Shown: positions 1 to 7,312 of the stretch, in pieces
Layout of the letters: every line of letters starts with the position of its first letter
Numbering within the stretch: position 1 is the first letter of the stretch
DNA from: CAVDHB01 sp963608705
Lineage (GTDB): Bacteria > Bacteroidota > Bacteroidia > Bacteroidales > Bacteroidaceae
NCBI GenBank assembly: GCA_963608705.1
Contig: CAVDHB010000057.1
Span: forward strand, 1-20,145
Direction of reading: 5' to 3'
Length of the DNA stretch: 20,145 bases
Made by a program: the position numbers and the translations under genes
Notes under the pieces: model-generated
Databases searched by the model: none
Told to the model about the DNA's origin: nothing
The model's input: only the letters and a program-made list of their open reading frames with translations

Positions 1-23
1 CTCAAATGCATAGCTCGTAAATT

Positions 24-31
24 TATATTTG
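24..31 (+). promoter_or_regulatory. Possible -7 box for the glycosyltransferase
   Basis: TATATTTG fits the Bacteroidetes TAnnTTTG consensus. A transcript would begin near 37, about 18 nt before a TTG at 55 that could be the original start of the glycosyltransferase. A -33 element cannot be judged because the window begins too close. AT-rich sequence gives chance matches, so this is weak on its own. Confidence 0.3.
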
Positions 32-54
32 ACGATGCAAAATTAAGTCTTTTT

Positions 55-117
55 TTGTCAAGTCGTTACATTTATTTTCTTCCGACCGCCCATGGATTTA
101 TATCCGAAACAGTATAG
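55..117 (+). pseudogene. Out-of-frame N-terminus of the glycosyltransferase
   Basis: The reading frame through this stretch ends with a TAG at 115-117. Its peptide includes RYIYFLPTAHGFISETV, which reads like the first beta strand and loop of a GT4 enzyme. Removing two bases (one TA of GTATAG, 112-117) gives ISETV-EYNCG and joins it smoothly to the main frame, restoring a normal N-terminus of about 30 residues before the EYVIIKG strand. No ATG is present; TTG at 55 is the best start by length. The frame is also open to the left edge, so a start outside the window is possible. Alternative reading: the tail of a different upstream gene. Confidence 0.5.
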
Positions 118-143
118 AGTATAACTGTGGACACAACGAATAT

Positions 144-1151
144 GTGATTATAAAGGGTGTGACGGACAAGAACGCCCCTGTCGTAAAAGATGGAAATCCC
201 GTCAAAGAATATGCTATACCACTTTACCGGTCGCTTAATCCTGCACATGACTTAAAAGCGTTATGGATGACTGTAAAAATTGTCAGGCATGAGAAGCCGG
301 ACATTATTCACTGTCATAGTGCAAAGGCAGGCATTATTGGACGGACCGCTGGATGGATTACAGGAGTGAGGACTTGTTATACCCCTCATGCCTTTTCCTA
401 TCTTTGTACCCCATCACCGTTGAAGCGGAAAATATTCATGTGCATAGAGAAAATAAGCCGATTGGGTTGCTACGTGGTGGCTTGTTCCAAATCGGAGCAA
501 CGTATGGCTGTAGAAGATGTGGGATATCCAGAAGGACATGCTTTGCTTTGGCATAATTCAGTGCCAGACGTTTCTATTGAAAAAGGCAAGCCTGTGGATG
601 TTTCTACACCTTATATATGTTATATAGGTCGTCCCTCATATCAGAAAAATCCACTGTTTCTGTTGGACGTGATAAAACGTGTGAAAGAACAAGGATACAA
701 CTTGAAGTTTATATTGTTAGGTGTTGGTTTCTATTCTCCTGAATTGCAGCGTATGAAAGAGAAAATAGTTGAACAGGGATTGAAGGAAAACATTGTTTTG
801 CTACCTTGGATTAACCATAAAGACTGTCAAGAATATGTGCGTAAATCCTTGTTCTATTTGACTACCTCCCTTTACGAGGGTTTGCCGTTGGCGGTTATAG
901 AGGCTATGGCAAATAGTAAAGCAATAGTGGCCAGCGATGTGATAGGCAACAATGATTGTGTGGAAGACGGAGAAAACGGATTCTTGTTGCTTTTAGATGT
1001 GAATAGGTTTGCATGTAAACTTATTCGTTTGTACGATAATGAATCTTTACGGAAGAAAATGGAGAACGCTTCAAGGAAGTTGTTCTTGGATCGGTTCTTT
1101 ATAGACAGGCAGATAGATAAGTTGCAGTCCATCTATGAGAGCCTATTATGA
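144..1151 (+). CDS. Family 4 glycosyltransferase, main body (N-terminus probably frameshifted off)
   Basis: This is a GT-B fold, GT4-type glycosyltransferase of the kind that adds sugars to capsule, exopolysaccharide or O-antigen precursors at the inner face of the cytoplasmic membrane. Read from GTG at 144 it is 335 aa, somewhat short for the family (about 360-390). Visible marks are DIIHCHSAKAG (53-63), YTPHAFSYL (79-87), the start of the C-terminal Rossmann half at YICYIGRPSYQKNP (157-170), and the donor-sugar motif YEGLPLAVIEAMA with the paired glutamates E245 and E253. The GTG start is poor because family N-termini begin earlier; the missing part is present upstream in another frame (55-117). 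Whether the shortened protein works is unknown. Donor and acceptor sugars cannot be read from sequence. The nearby galE fits a surface-polysaccharide setting. Confidence 0.85.
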   Translation: MIIKGVTDKNAPVVKDGNPVKEYAIPLYRSLNPAHDLKALWMTVKIVRHEKPDIIHCHSAKAGIIGRTAGWITGVRTCYTPHAFSYLCTPSPLKRKIFMCIEKISRLGCYVVACSKSEQRMAVEDVGYPEGHALLWHNSVPDVSIEKGKPVDVSTPYICYIGRPSYQKNPLFLLDVIKRVKEQGYNLKFILLGVGFYSPELQRMKEKIVEQGLKENIVLLPWINHKDCQEYVRKSLFYLTTSLYEGLPLAVIEAMANSKAIVASDVIGNNDCVEDGENGFLLLLDVNRFACKLIRLYDNESLRKKMENASRKLFLDRFFIDRQIDKLQSIYESLL

Positions 1152-1392
1152 GAAGAATGTAGGCAGGTTCAAATTAGATGTGACATAACGCCTGCCCGTA
1201 CAGTCACAAGGCCCGTCCATATTATTGTCAATTGAAATGTGTATATTGAAACGTGTGTTTTGACGGCGGGTAGTGTTCCCATACCAATCAATGCCAAACA
1301 AATAACTAATCTTGGATTCGGTGCTTTTGAAATACAAGGATTGGAAACAGAGGAGTTAACTTTTTGAGTACGTCTTCCCCTTGTATGGTACA

Positions 1393-1433
1393 CAGACAGG
1401 CGGACTTTCCAAAATGGAAGGTCCGCCTGTCTG
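1393..1433. terminator. Long perfect hairpin between convergent genes
   Basis: CAGACAGGCGGAC at 1393-1405 pairs perfectly with 1421-1433. The stem continues inward for six more pairs (one G-U) to a 3-nt AAA loop, giving about 19 bp. It lies between the convergent glycosyltransferase (ends 1151) and aminotransferase (ends 1480), so it can work in both directions. Neither side has a clear U-run, so it may be a transcript-stabilising hairpin rather than a classical intrinsic terminator. The rest of 1152-1479 holds only a weak GGCAGG/CCTGCC stem (1162-1196) and no gene I can support. Confidence 0.5.
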
Positions 1434-1479
1434 CATATATCGCCTACATTGTCTCGGTATTGTATTCTACTGTGTTGGC

Positions 1480-2133
1480 TTATTCCATCACGCACGTCTT
1501 TGGGGAAAGCTGTATTTCCACGTCTCCGAAATTCAGCATGGCGTTGAACAGGCGTATTTTCTGATAACGGAAAATGTCTCCGACGGGAATGTCTCTCTCC
1601 TTTATTTTCCCTTTCTGGAGAAGACGGTAGCGGGAAGTGCCGTAGAGCAGGGGATGGGCGGGTGTGAACCATTGCGTGCCGTCAAAGAGGGCGATGTTGG
1701 CGATGGTGGTGTCTGTCAGCAGTCCGTGACGGACTATCAGAGCCTCATCCGTCTCTCCTCTCTGTGAATAGATGAAGTTTAGTAAACGCCTGTCGGCGTA
1801 TTTATATCCGTAATCGATGTTTCGGCAACGTACAAGACGGAGAGCCCGCACCTTTCGGGGATGATACGGTTTGCAGGATACTTCGAAGATTTCCCCTTGT
1901 ATCAGCCCTCCGTATTCAATATGGCACATAGTCCTTTCCTTGTATTGCGAGCAGTGGGTGAGTTCCTGCAAGGACAGTCCTTTGATGGGAAGCATTCCAT
2001 GCGCTTTTAATGTCTCGTTGATGCGCAGGGTGTGTACCTCGGGATACGGTATCTGTCCGTCTTCCACCCTCAGCGTCTCGATGAAACGACTCGCCTTGCT
2101 TTGTATTTCTTTTCCTGTGATGATATCTTGCAT
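1480..2133 (-). CDS. Class IV (fold-type IV) PLP-dependent aminotransferase family protein
   Basis: The product is 217 aa and belongs to the PLP fold-type IV group that includes branched-chain aminotransferases and aminodeoxychorismate lyase (PabC). It is a soluble cytoplasmic enzyme. Seen motifs: an N-terminal VHTLRINETLKAHG helix; NIDYGYKYADR, whose lysine is the likely PLP-binding residue; EALIVRHGLLTDTTIANIALFDG, the usual nG-x-xTDt-xxN core; and WFTPAHPLLYGTSRYRLL, the TP-PLL-GT-R-LL element. I chose the ATG at 2131-2133 because the family's conserved sequence begins there and a -7 box lies just upstream; the frame extends further 5' but looks non-coding. At this length a PabC-like lyase in folate synthesis is plausible, but no pabA or pabB is in view, so the substrate is unassigned. 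Confidence 0.85.
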   Translation of the reverse strand: MQDIITGKEIQSKASRFIETLRVEDGQIPYPEVHTLRINETLKAHGMLPIKGLSLQELTHCSQYKERTMCHIEYGGLIQGEIFEVSCKPYHPRKVRALRLVRCRNIDYGYKYADRRLLNFIYSQRGETDEALIVRHGLLTDTTIANIALFDGTQWFTPAHPLLYGTSRYRLLQKGKIKERDIPVGDIFRYQKIRLFNAMLNFGDVEIQLSPKTCVME

Positions 2134-2158
2134 TTGCTCTGTGGTATGTTTGCTTTGA

Positions 2159-2166
2159 CAAAGATA
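2159..2166 (-). promoter_or_regulatory. -7 box of the aminotransferase gene
   Basis: On the minus strand this reads TATCTTTG, a full match to TAnnTTTG. About 20 nt upstream is TTTC (2187-2190), one base off the -33 TTTG. Transcription would begin near 2153, leaving a leader of about 20 nt before the ATG. That leader contains GCAAACATACCAC, part of the end sequence of the repeat elements at 2218-2481 and 19529-19721. Confidence 0.5.
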
Positions 2167-2217
2167 CGGATAAAAACAGACAAGTTGAAATACGGGAGTT
2201 GGGAAAAAGTGTAAAAA

Positions 2218-2481
2218 ATGATTATCCGCAAACATACCACCGTCCTATCTTGTACAATACCGAACGACTGTATAGACTCATAATTGGTAGTGGCAGACCA
2301 CCGTGTCTGCCAGTGCCCGAAAGGGCTATGTCTTTTTTGACATTGTGATGTCCTGTGGCTGGATAGGAACGCACTGGCGTGCGTGCTGGCAGACACAGTG
2401 GTCTGCCACTACTTTTGCTACAAAACTCACCACATGACGAGACACTTCATACTGATTCGTGGTACAATTGCGGAGAAACAT
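2218..2481. repeat. MITE/REP-like element A: shared inverted ends, GGCAGAC hairpin core
   Basis: The left end (2218-2240) starts ATGATTATCCGCAAACATAC and the right end (2459-2481) reads GTGGTACAATTGCGGAGAAA; they are imperfect inverted repeats of about 23 nt. Inside, 2287-2313 and 2386-2412 are 27-nt inverted copies of each other with one mismatch. Each is itself a hairpin (TGGCAGAC six bases GTCTGCCA). An extra pair, CCAGTGC (2310-2316) and GCACTGG (2371-2377), lies inside. Two opposed palindromes in one unit resemble the BIME arrangement of REP sequences moved by RAYT transposases. No transposase is present, so it would be non-autonomous. The ends recur at 19529-19721 around a different core. 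Confidence 0.75.
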
Positions 2482-2518
2482 AAAAAAGACTATTCCCAAA
2501 CTCACGTTTAGGAATAGT
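2482..2518 (-). terminator. Intrinsic terminator of galE
   Basis: On the minus strand ACTATTCC (from 2511-2518) pairs with GGAATAGT (from 2489-2496); after one C/A mismatch four more pairs (AAAC/GTTT) lead to a 4-nt loop. The stem is followed by CTTTTTT (plus-strand A-run 2482-2487). It lies about 157 nt after the galE stop and directly abuts the right end of repeat element A. The 2519-2674 stretch between it and galE holds nothing else I can name. Confidence 0.65.
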
Positions 2519-2674
2519 TACAACACAAACACAAAATAAAACACGACAAAACTACTATGAAAAAAGTCTGTTTTCTATGTACTCTAACAAGTTAACCTGT
2601 CGTTCCATATTCACATACTAAGAAGACAGTAACCAGACCAACTAATAGTTTTTTTATTTAGTCTTTTTATTGTT

Positions 2675-3715
2675 TCACTGAATGTGTTCGGCGCAGAGTT
2701 TCTGCTGCCATTTCCATGCGGAGCGCAAGGTATCCTCCAGTGTTTCCTTGGCTTGCCAGCCTAACACTTTGTTGGCCTTGTCCACGTTACCCCACACTTT
2801 CTCGATGTCGCCCGCACGACGGGGAGCAATCTCGTAATTCAATTTTACGCCGGTCGCTTTCTCGAATGAGTGGATAAGTTCTAATACGGAGACACCGTGT
2901 CCTGTGCCGACATTGAAGACTTCCACCGGCGTGTCCTGCTTGTTTTCCAGAATTCGAGCCATGGCGCATACGTGCGCTTTTGCCAAGTCCACCACATTGA
3001 TGTAGTCGCGGATGCAAGAGCCGTCAGGCGTGTTATAGTCGTCTCCGAACACTTTCAATTGCGGACGGATGCCGGCGGCCACTTGTGTCAAATAAGGTAT
3101 CAAGTTCTGCGGTACGCCGTTAGGAAGCTCTCCGATTAACGCTGTCGGGTGTGCTCCGATGGGGTTGAAGTAGCGCAGGATGATGGATTTGATGTTCGCT
3201 CCGGAAGCGACCGTATCCTGAATGATTTCCTCATTGATTTGTTTCGTGTTACCGTAGGGCGACAATGCTTTTTGGATGGGCGCTTTTTCCGTCACAGGGA
3301 GGTTCTCTTTCGAGGGCTGTCCGTAGACGGTGCAAGAAGAGGAGAAGATAAGTCCTTCCACTTTGTAGCGTTTCATCAATTTCAAGAGATTGATGAGAGA
3401 GCCGATATTATTCTCATAATATTTCAAGGGCTTCTCCACGCTTTCGCCTACGGCCTTGCTGGCTGCGAAATGGATAACTCCTTTAATGGAGGGATATTTC
3501 TCGAACACACCTTCCATCTTCTCATAGTCCAGGCAGTCTACGACTTCCAACGCAGGACGTGTGCCCGTAATCTGGGCGATTTGGTCTACCACGCCTTCAC
3601 GTGAGTTACTGAGGTTGTCAACAATGACCACGTCATAACCTGCCTGTTGCAGTTCTACAGTCGTATGGGAGCCGATGAACCCCGTTCCGCCTGTTACCAA
3701 AATAGCATCTTTCAT
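2675..3715 (-). CDS. galE: UDP-glucose 4-epimerase
   Basis: This cytoplasmic enzyme interconverts UDP-glucose and UDP-galactose with tightly bound NAD+, serving galactose use and supply of galactosyl donors for surface glycans. The protein is 346 aa, standard for GalE (E. coli 338). The NAD-binding TGGTGFIGSH is at residues 8-17, the catalytic serine is in FSSSCTVYG (S127), and the Tyr-Lys pair is in SPYGNTKQ (Y154, K158). LRYFNPIGAHP and SCIRDYINVVDLAKAH are also typical of GalE. Some family members also act on the N-acetyl sugars; sequence alone does not settle this. The ATG at 3713-3715 follows a promoter-like site by about 40 nt, and a terminator lies downstream, so it is probably transcribed alone. 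It may supply precursor to the glycosyltransferase at the left edge, but the two are not co-transcribed. Confidence 0.97.
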   Translation of the reverse strand: MKDAILVTGGTGFIGSHTTVELQQAGYDVVIVDNLSNSREGVVDQIAQITGTRPALEVVDCLDYEKMEGVFEKYPSIKGVIHFAASKAVGESVEKPLKYYENNIGSLINLLKLMKRYKVEGLIFSSSCTVYGQPSKENLPVTEKAPIQKALSPYGNTKQINEEIIQDTVASGANIKSIILRYFNPIGAHPTALIGELPNGVPQNLIPYLTQVAAGIRPQLKVFGDDYNTPDGSCIRDYINVVDLAKAHVCAMARILENKQDTPVEVFNVGTGHGVSVLELIHSFEKATGVKLNYEIAPRRAGDIEKVWGNVDKANKVLGWQAKETLEDTLRSAWKWQQKLCAEHIQ

Positions 3716-3758
3716 TGTTTTCTTACTGTATACTTTATTTTATGGTTTTAATTTGTGA

Positions 3759-3789
3759 CAAAAATAGTAAGAAAAAAAAGAGTGACCAA
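3759..3789 (-). promoter_or_regulatory. galE promoter
   Basis: On the minus strand TTGG (3786-3789), 19 nt and TATTTTTG (3759-3766) approximate the Bacteroidetes TTTG / TAnnTTTG promoter. The -7 box is perfect and the -33 has two of four bases. Transcription would start near 3753, giving a leader of about 38 nt. Confidence 0.5.
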
Positions 3790-3868
3790 TTTTAAGGTGT
3801 TAAGATAAAATAAAAGGAATGTTTCTATGGTGTGTTATCGTACACATCTGTAACTATTTATGGTTTGC

Positions 3869-4834
3869 TTAGTTCTGACGTGGCAGACGGAACAGGACAG
3901 AGACTATGAATTCTCCTTTCACAGGCTTCCCGTCATTCGTCGCGGGTTTCCATCCCTTCGTCTCTTTGCATACCCTTAAAGCCTCGTTGTTCAAGAGATA
4001 GTCCGCCGATTCCAACACTTTTGCGTCATAGACCGTTCCGTTTTCATTTATGTATACTCTCACCGCTACTTTCCCGCTGACACCTTTCATTCGTGCGTCG
4101 TATGGATAATTCAGACGGCTTTGTATGAACTCTTGTAAAGTTGTCATGCCGCCAGGATAAGAGGGGGATGAATTCGACAGGGTATTAGCTTTACGGGTGA
4201 ACTCGTCTTGTTGAGGACGGGAAAGCATACGTGTCGGTTGGTCTGAGACCGTGGCGGCGGTCAGACTGTCCGGGCGGTGTTGTTCCCATTTCTCCCAGTA
4301 ACGGTTCTCGGCGTTTTTGGCTCTGAGGCGGGCGTTCTTGGAGAAAGCCATGGACAATGCGTGGTTGAAGTCCAAGTTTCCCACACCGATTCCCGCACCT
4401 CTTCCGTCAGTATAACTTCCGGGGTTCACAGGACGAGTCCTTGCATCGCCGTCTAATGCGTCTTTCCCTTTCACCGTGTTCAGATCAAATTGGATATGGC
4501 GGGTAGAAGAGGCGGTGTTTCCTTTTAAATACTGGTCTCTCTCCCTTGCGATGAACGCAGGTTCAGTGGTATTATAAGTGGTGGACAGGGTGGATGTGGC
4601 CTTTTCAGGCTGTTGGGCTTCCGTTTCTTTCTTTAGTCGTTGTGCCACTGTGTCCACGGGTTGATCTGTCTTTCTTTTCTCTTTCTTCTTGACGGTGCGC
4701 GGCTTTTTCCGGGAGGGGTGAAAAGGCAAGATGCGGACATTCTTCTCGCTTTGTGCTTGAAGGGGCTGCGAGGGCATTCCCGTCAGTAAAATTACCAATC
4801 CCGATATGAGTCCGATTCCTTTCCCGTCTATCAT
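3869..4834 (-). CDS. Secreted/periplasmic TonB C-terminal domain (energy transducer family) protein
   Basis: The 321-aa product has an N-terminal hydrophobic stretch (GIGLISGLVILLTGM, about 6-20) followed by QPLQAQS, which looks like a cleaved signal peptide. Next comes a very basic, proline-containing segment (38-60, RKKPRTVKKKEKRK), a low-complexity middle (about 70-225) with no family I recognise, and a TonB C-terminal domain (about 228-316): LNYPYDARMKGVSGKVAVRV, then NGTVYDAKVLESADY and GWKPATNDGKPVKGEFIVSV. TonB-C domains bind the TonB box of outer-membrane transporters; Bacteroidales carry many stand-alone versions of uncertain role. If the signal is cleaved, it would lack the inner-membrane anchor needed for true energy transduction. 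I chose the ATG at 4832-4834 over an upstream TTG because it starts the signal peptide. It is divergent from mltG. Confidence 0.8.
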   Translation of the reverse strand: MIDGKGIGLISGLVILLTGMPSQPLQAQSEKNVRILPFHPSRKKPRTVKKKEKRKTDQPVDTVAQRLKKETEAQQPEKATSTLSTTYNTTEPAFIARERDQYLKGNTASSTRHIQFDLNTVKGKDALDGDARTRPVNPGSYTDGRGAGIGVGNLDFNHALSMAFSKNARLRAKNAENRYWEKWEQHRPDSLTAATVSDQPTRMLSRPQQDEFTRKANTLSNSSPSYPGGMTTLQEFIQSRLNYPYDARMKGVSGKVAVRVYINENGTVYDAKVLESADYLLNNEALRVCKETKGWKPATNDGKPVKGEFIVSVLFRLPRQN

Positions 4835-4861
4835 TGTGTTCTGTCGTTTTCTTTGGAGACG

Positions 4862-4869
4862 CAAAATTA
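4862..4869 (-). promoter_or_regulatory. -7 box of the TonB-C protein gene
   Basis: The minus strand reads TAATTTTG, matching TAnnTTTG, 28 nt before the ATG. No clear -33 TTTG is visible at the usual distance. The divergent mltG promoter lies less than 70 bp away. Confidence 0.4.
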
Positions 4870-4931
4870 CATAAAAGATGGCGCAGGTTCGTTTAAATTT
4901 AGCAATCTTTCATATCAGTGTTTCTTTTTAT

Positions 4932-4962
4932 TTTGTCTTTTTCTTGATTTGCCTTAACTTTG
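4932..4962 (+). promoter_or_regulatory. mltG operon promoter
   Basis: TTTG (4932-4935), 19 nt and TAACTTTG (4955-4962) match both parts of the Bacteroidetes sigma-ABfr consensus. Transcription would begin near 4967, about 16 nt before the ATG at 4984. Confidence 0.65.
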
Positions 4963-4983
4963 CAGAAAGAAACAAATAAGAAA

Positions 4984-6009
4984 ATGGAAAGAAATATTCG
5001 TAAGAAAACGCTGATAGAAGGAGGGGTGATTGCCGCCATCATTCTGTTGGTGGTGGGCTATCTGTTTTTGGGGCCGGGTTATGGAGTGAGCAAGACTACC
5101 TATATCTATATCGACAAGGATGACAATATAGATTCGGTGTATGCGAAAATCGAGCATAAGGCCAAACCGCATTTCATGCCATTGTTCAAGTTCATGGCCA
5201 AGTCGCTGAATTATCCTGACCATATCCGCACAGGACGGTATGCCATCCGTCCCATGAGTGGTACGTTGAGCGTTTTCCGCAGTATGCGAAACGGGACGCA
5301 AGCTCCAGTGGAACTGACCATCCCGTCCGTAAGGACATTGGACAAGTTGGCGGGTGCGTTGTCTCAAAAGCTGATGCTCGACTCTGCGGATGTGTTAGAT
5401 GCGTTGGAAGACGAGGACGTATGTCGGAAATACGGTTATGACACGCTCACCATCGGGTGCATGTTCATACCCAATACGTATGAGGTGTACTGGGACATCT
5501 CATTGAACAAGCTGTTGGATAAGATGGATAAAGAGAGCAAGGCTTTCTGGACGCCGGAGCGTCAGGCCAAGGCGAAGAAAGCCGGACTGACTGAAGAGCA
5601 AGTAATCACTATCGCTTCCATCGTGGACGAAGAGTCCGCTTACGGTCCAGAGAAGCCGAAGATTGCCGGAATGTACATCAATCGTTACCGTGCGGGGATG
5701 CCTTTGCAGGCTGATCCTACTATCAAATACGCATGGAAGCGTTTCGACTTAAAGCGGATTTATCATAATCTTCTGTTTATCAATTCTCCGTTTAACACCT
5801 ATAAGAATATCGGATTGCCCCCGGGTCCTATCCGTATTCCGAGTGTGGAGGGGATAGACGCTGTGTTGAACTATGCGCACCATAATTACATGTATATGTG
5901 TGCGAAAGAGGATTTGAGCGGGTCTCACAACTTTGCGACGACCTATGCCGAGCATATGCGCAATGCGAAACGTTATGCCGAGGCATTGGACAAGCGGGGT
6001 ATAAAATAA
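4984..6009 (+). CDS. mltG: Endolytic murein transglycosylase (YceG family)
   Basis: MltG cleaves within nascent glycan strands of peptidoglycan, producing 1,6-anhydro ends, and is thought to set strand length as an inner-membrane protein facing the periplasm. The 341-aa product has a short basic cytoplasmic N-terminus, one membrane segment (about 13-31), a LysM-like region, and the YceG catalytic core. ITIASIVDEES (209-218) aligns with the active-site glutamate segment of E. coli (ASIVEKET), so E216 or E217 should be catalytic. It is followed by IAGMYINRYRAGMPLQADPT (227-246) and IGLPPGPIRIPSVEGIDAVL (276-295), both hallmarks. The ATG at 4984 is chosen because an upstream TTG overlaps the promoter's -7 box. 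Only 10 nt separate it from the protease gene, so they form an operon; a class A PBP follows after a terminator, which fits functional pairing. Confidence 0.95.
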   Translation: MERNIRKKTLIEGGVIAAIILLVVGYLFLGPGYGVSKTTYIYIDKDDNIDSVYAKIEHKAKPHFMPLFKFMAKSLNYPDHIRTGRYAIRPMSGTLSVFRSMRNGTQAPVELTIPSVRTLDKLAGALSQKLMLDSADVLDALEDEDVCRKYGYDTLTIGCMFIPNTYEVYWDISLNKLLDKMDKESKAFWTPERQAKAKKAGLTEEQVITIASIVDEESAYGPEKPKIAGMYINRYRAGMPLQADPTIKYAWKRFDLKRIYHNLLFINSPFNTYKNIGLPPGPIRIPSVEGIDAVLNYAHHNYMYMCAKEDLSGSHNFATTYAEHMRNAKRYAEALDKRGIK

Positions 6010-6019
6010 AAAAGATGTT

Positions 6020-7180
6020 ATGAAGAGGAGGATTAGACTGATTTGGATGTGGCTGGCCGCAGTGCTGCTTTTGTCCGCCTGTGGAAAGGAAGAGAAAACC
6101 TCGGAGCAGATTTTCAAAGAATGTGCGCCGGGGGTGGTGATGGTGGCTACGCAGTATTACTTCTCGGCTACAGTGCCGGGGGATAATGAGCCTATCTATT
6201 TTACTGGAGGAGATGAGGATGCGTTGGCTTCGAGTATGACTGACAACAAAAGCGAAATAGAGAAAAAGCAGGCTGTGATGTTTGGCACAGGGTTCTATGT
6301 GTCCAAGACGGGAGACATTATCACCAACCGGCATGTCGTGCAGCCTTCTGTGCCGAAGGATGAGTTCCAGAACTTGATAAACTCAATAGTGCGGATGTAT
6401 GCGGGGGTAGTGGACGCACATATCAGCGATTTGGAGTCGCAGATAAGTGCCCTTCAGTACAGACTTTCTAACGCTTCGTATCCACAATATGACTATTACG
6501 GGAATTACATGGGTGACACTTATACCGAGGATGTGAATGCGTTGCAGACGCAACTCAACAAACTCCAGTCGGAATTGAGCTCAGCGCAAACGGAACGGTT
6601 AGAGATTGAACAGGCTAACGTGAACAATGTCAAAATACAATGCCACGCCACGGTGGGTATTTGTAAGAACGGCGCTTATGTGGGTTCTCTGAAGGACTTC
6701 ACAAAGAGTGACATCGTAAAGGTTTCCGACATGGAGAACGTGGATTTGGCTTTGATAAAGAGGTGGGACAAGACCACTCCGGCGGATGCCTATGTGTTCC
6801 GTTTCGCTGGTCAGCAGGAACCGTTCGCAGACGCTTCCTTCTGGGAGAAATGCGGTATGGTGATGGATAATATCTTCTCGAAGAAAGAAGAACCCACATT
6901 GAACATACAGGATCAGGTGTACATGATTGGATTCAATCAGGGACCAGAACTGGCCAGGACAAGCAACGGACTTCAAGCCCAGATTACCAGCGGCACTATC
7001 AGTCAGATGCCGGATGAGAACAGGGTGATGTACACCATTCCGTCCCTTCCCGGCAGCAGCGGAAGTCCTGTGCTGAACAAGTATGGAGAAGTCGTGGCGG
7101 TGAATTTCGCCGGAATGTTAGACACTCAGAGCTTTAACTTCGGCATCCCTTATAAGAAGGTGAAAGCGTTCGCTCAGTAA
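6020..7180 (+). CDS. Trypsin-like serine protease, predicted lipoprotein with a coiled-coil insertion
   Basis: The 386-aa protein begins with a lipoprotein signal: basic MKRR, a hydrophobic run and lipobox LLSAC with C21 as the lipidated residue. The rest is a chymotrypsin-fold protease. The triad is visible as H105 (DIITNRHVV), D242 (MENVDLALIKR) and S347 (LPGSSGSPVLN), with a typical FGTGFYVSKTGD strand before the histidine. Between His and Asp sits an insertion of about 95 residues (110-205) with two predicted coiled-coil stretches around a Tyr/Gly-rich turn; standard HtrA/DegP proteases lack this. No PDZ domain follows, so it is not a complete DegP. Its place 10 nt after mltG suggests a role in envelope maintenance, but the substrate is unknown. 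A strong terminator follows. Confidence 0.85.
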   Translation: MKRRIRLIWMWLAAVLLLSACGKEEKTSEQIFKECAPGVVMVATQYYFSATVPGDNEPIYFTGGDEDALASSMTDNKSEIEKKQAVMFGTGFYVSKTGDIITNRHVVQPSVPKDEFQNLINSIVRMYAGVVDAHISDLESQISALQYRLSNASYPQYDYYGNYMGDTYTEDVNALQTQLNKLQSELSSAQTERLEIEQANVNNVKIQCHATVGICKNGAYVGSLKDFTKSDIVKVSDMENVDLALIKRWDKTTPADAYVFRFAGQQEPFADASFWEKCGMVMDNIFSKKEEPTLNIQDQVYMIGFNQGPELARTSNGLQAQITSGTISQMPDENRVMYTIPSLPGSSGSPVLNKYGEVVAVNFAGMLDTQSFNFGIPYKKVKAFAQ

Positions 7181-7219
7181 ATCTTATATCAGACAGAAAT
7201 ACACCTGCATTCAGGTAAT

Positions 7220-7265
7220 AAGCTCTTCTTCCGTGCGGTTTATTCGTGACGGAGAAGAGCTTTTT
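7220..7265 (+). terminator. Intrinsic terminator of the mltG-protease operon
   Basis: AAGCTCTTCT (7220-7229) and AGAAGAGCTT (7253-7262) pair perfectly. CCGT (7231-7234) pairs with ACGG (7249-7252) after a one-base bulge, around a 14-nt loop. A T-run (7261-7265 and beyond) follows. A smaller ACCTG/CAGGT hairpin lies just before it. Confidence 0.85.
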
Positions 7266-7299
7266 CTTTCCATAATCATGAACTCTCGTATATTTTATA

Positions 7300-7307
7300 T
7301 ATCTTTG
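7300..7307 (+). promoter_or_regulatory. -7 box of the PBP1 gene, very close to the start codon
   Basis: TATCTTTG matches TAnnTTTG, but its G lies only 5 nt before the ATG at 7313. If used, the transcript would start at or within a few bases of the start codon. No good -33 TTTG is visible at the usual distance. Confidence 0.45.
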
Positions 7308-7312
7308 CACAC

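Noticed and set aside
1146..1355. A minus-strand frame of about 65 codons (from TTG 1337) between the glycosyltransferase and the aminotransferase
   Set aside because: It lacks an ATG, a promoter and any recognised motif, and it overlaps the glycosyltransferase end. I cannot tell it from a chance open frame.
2287..2412. GGCAGAC inverted repeats as an invertible promoter switch
   Set aside because: No invertase gene is nearby, and no promoter pair lies within the 72-nt interval. Nested hairpins inside each arm fit REP-like elements better.
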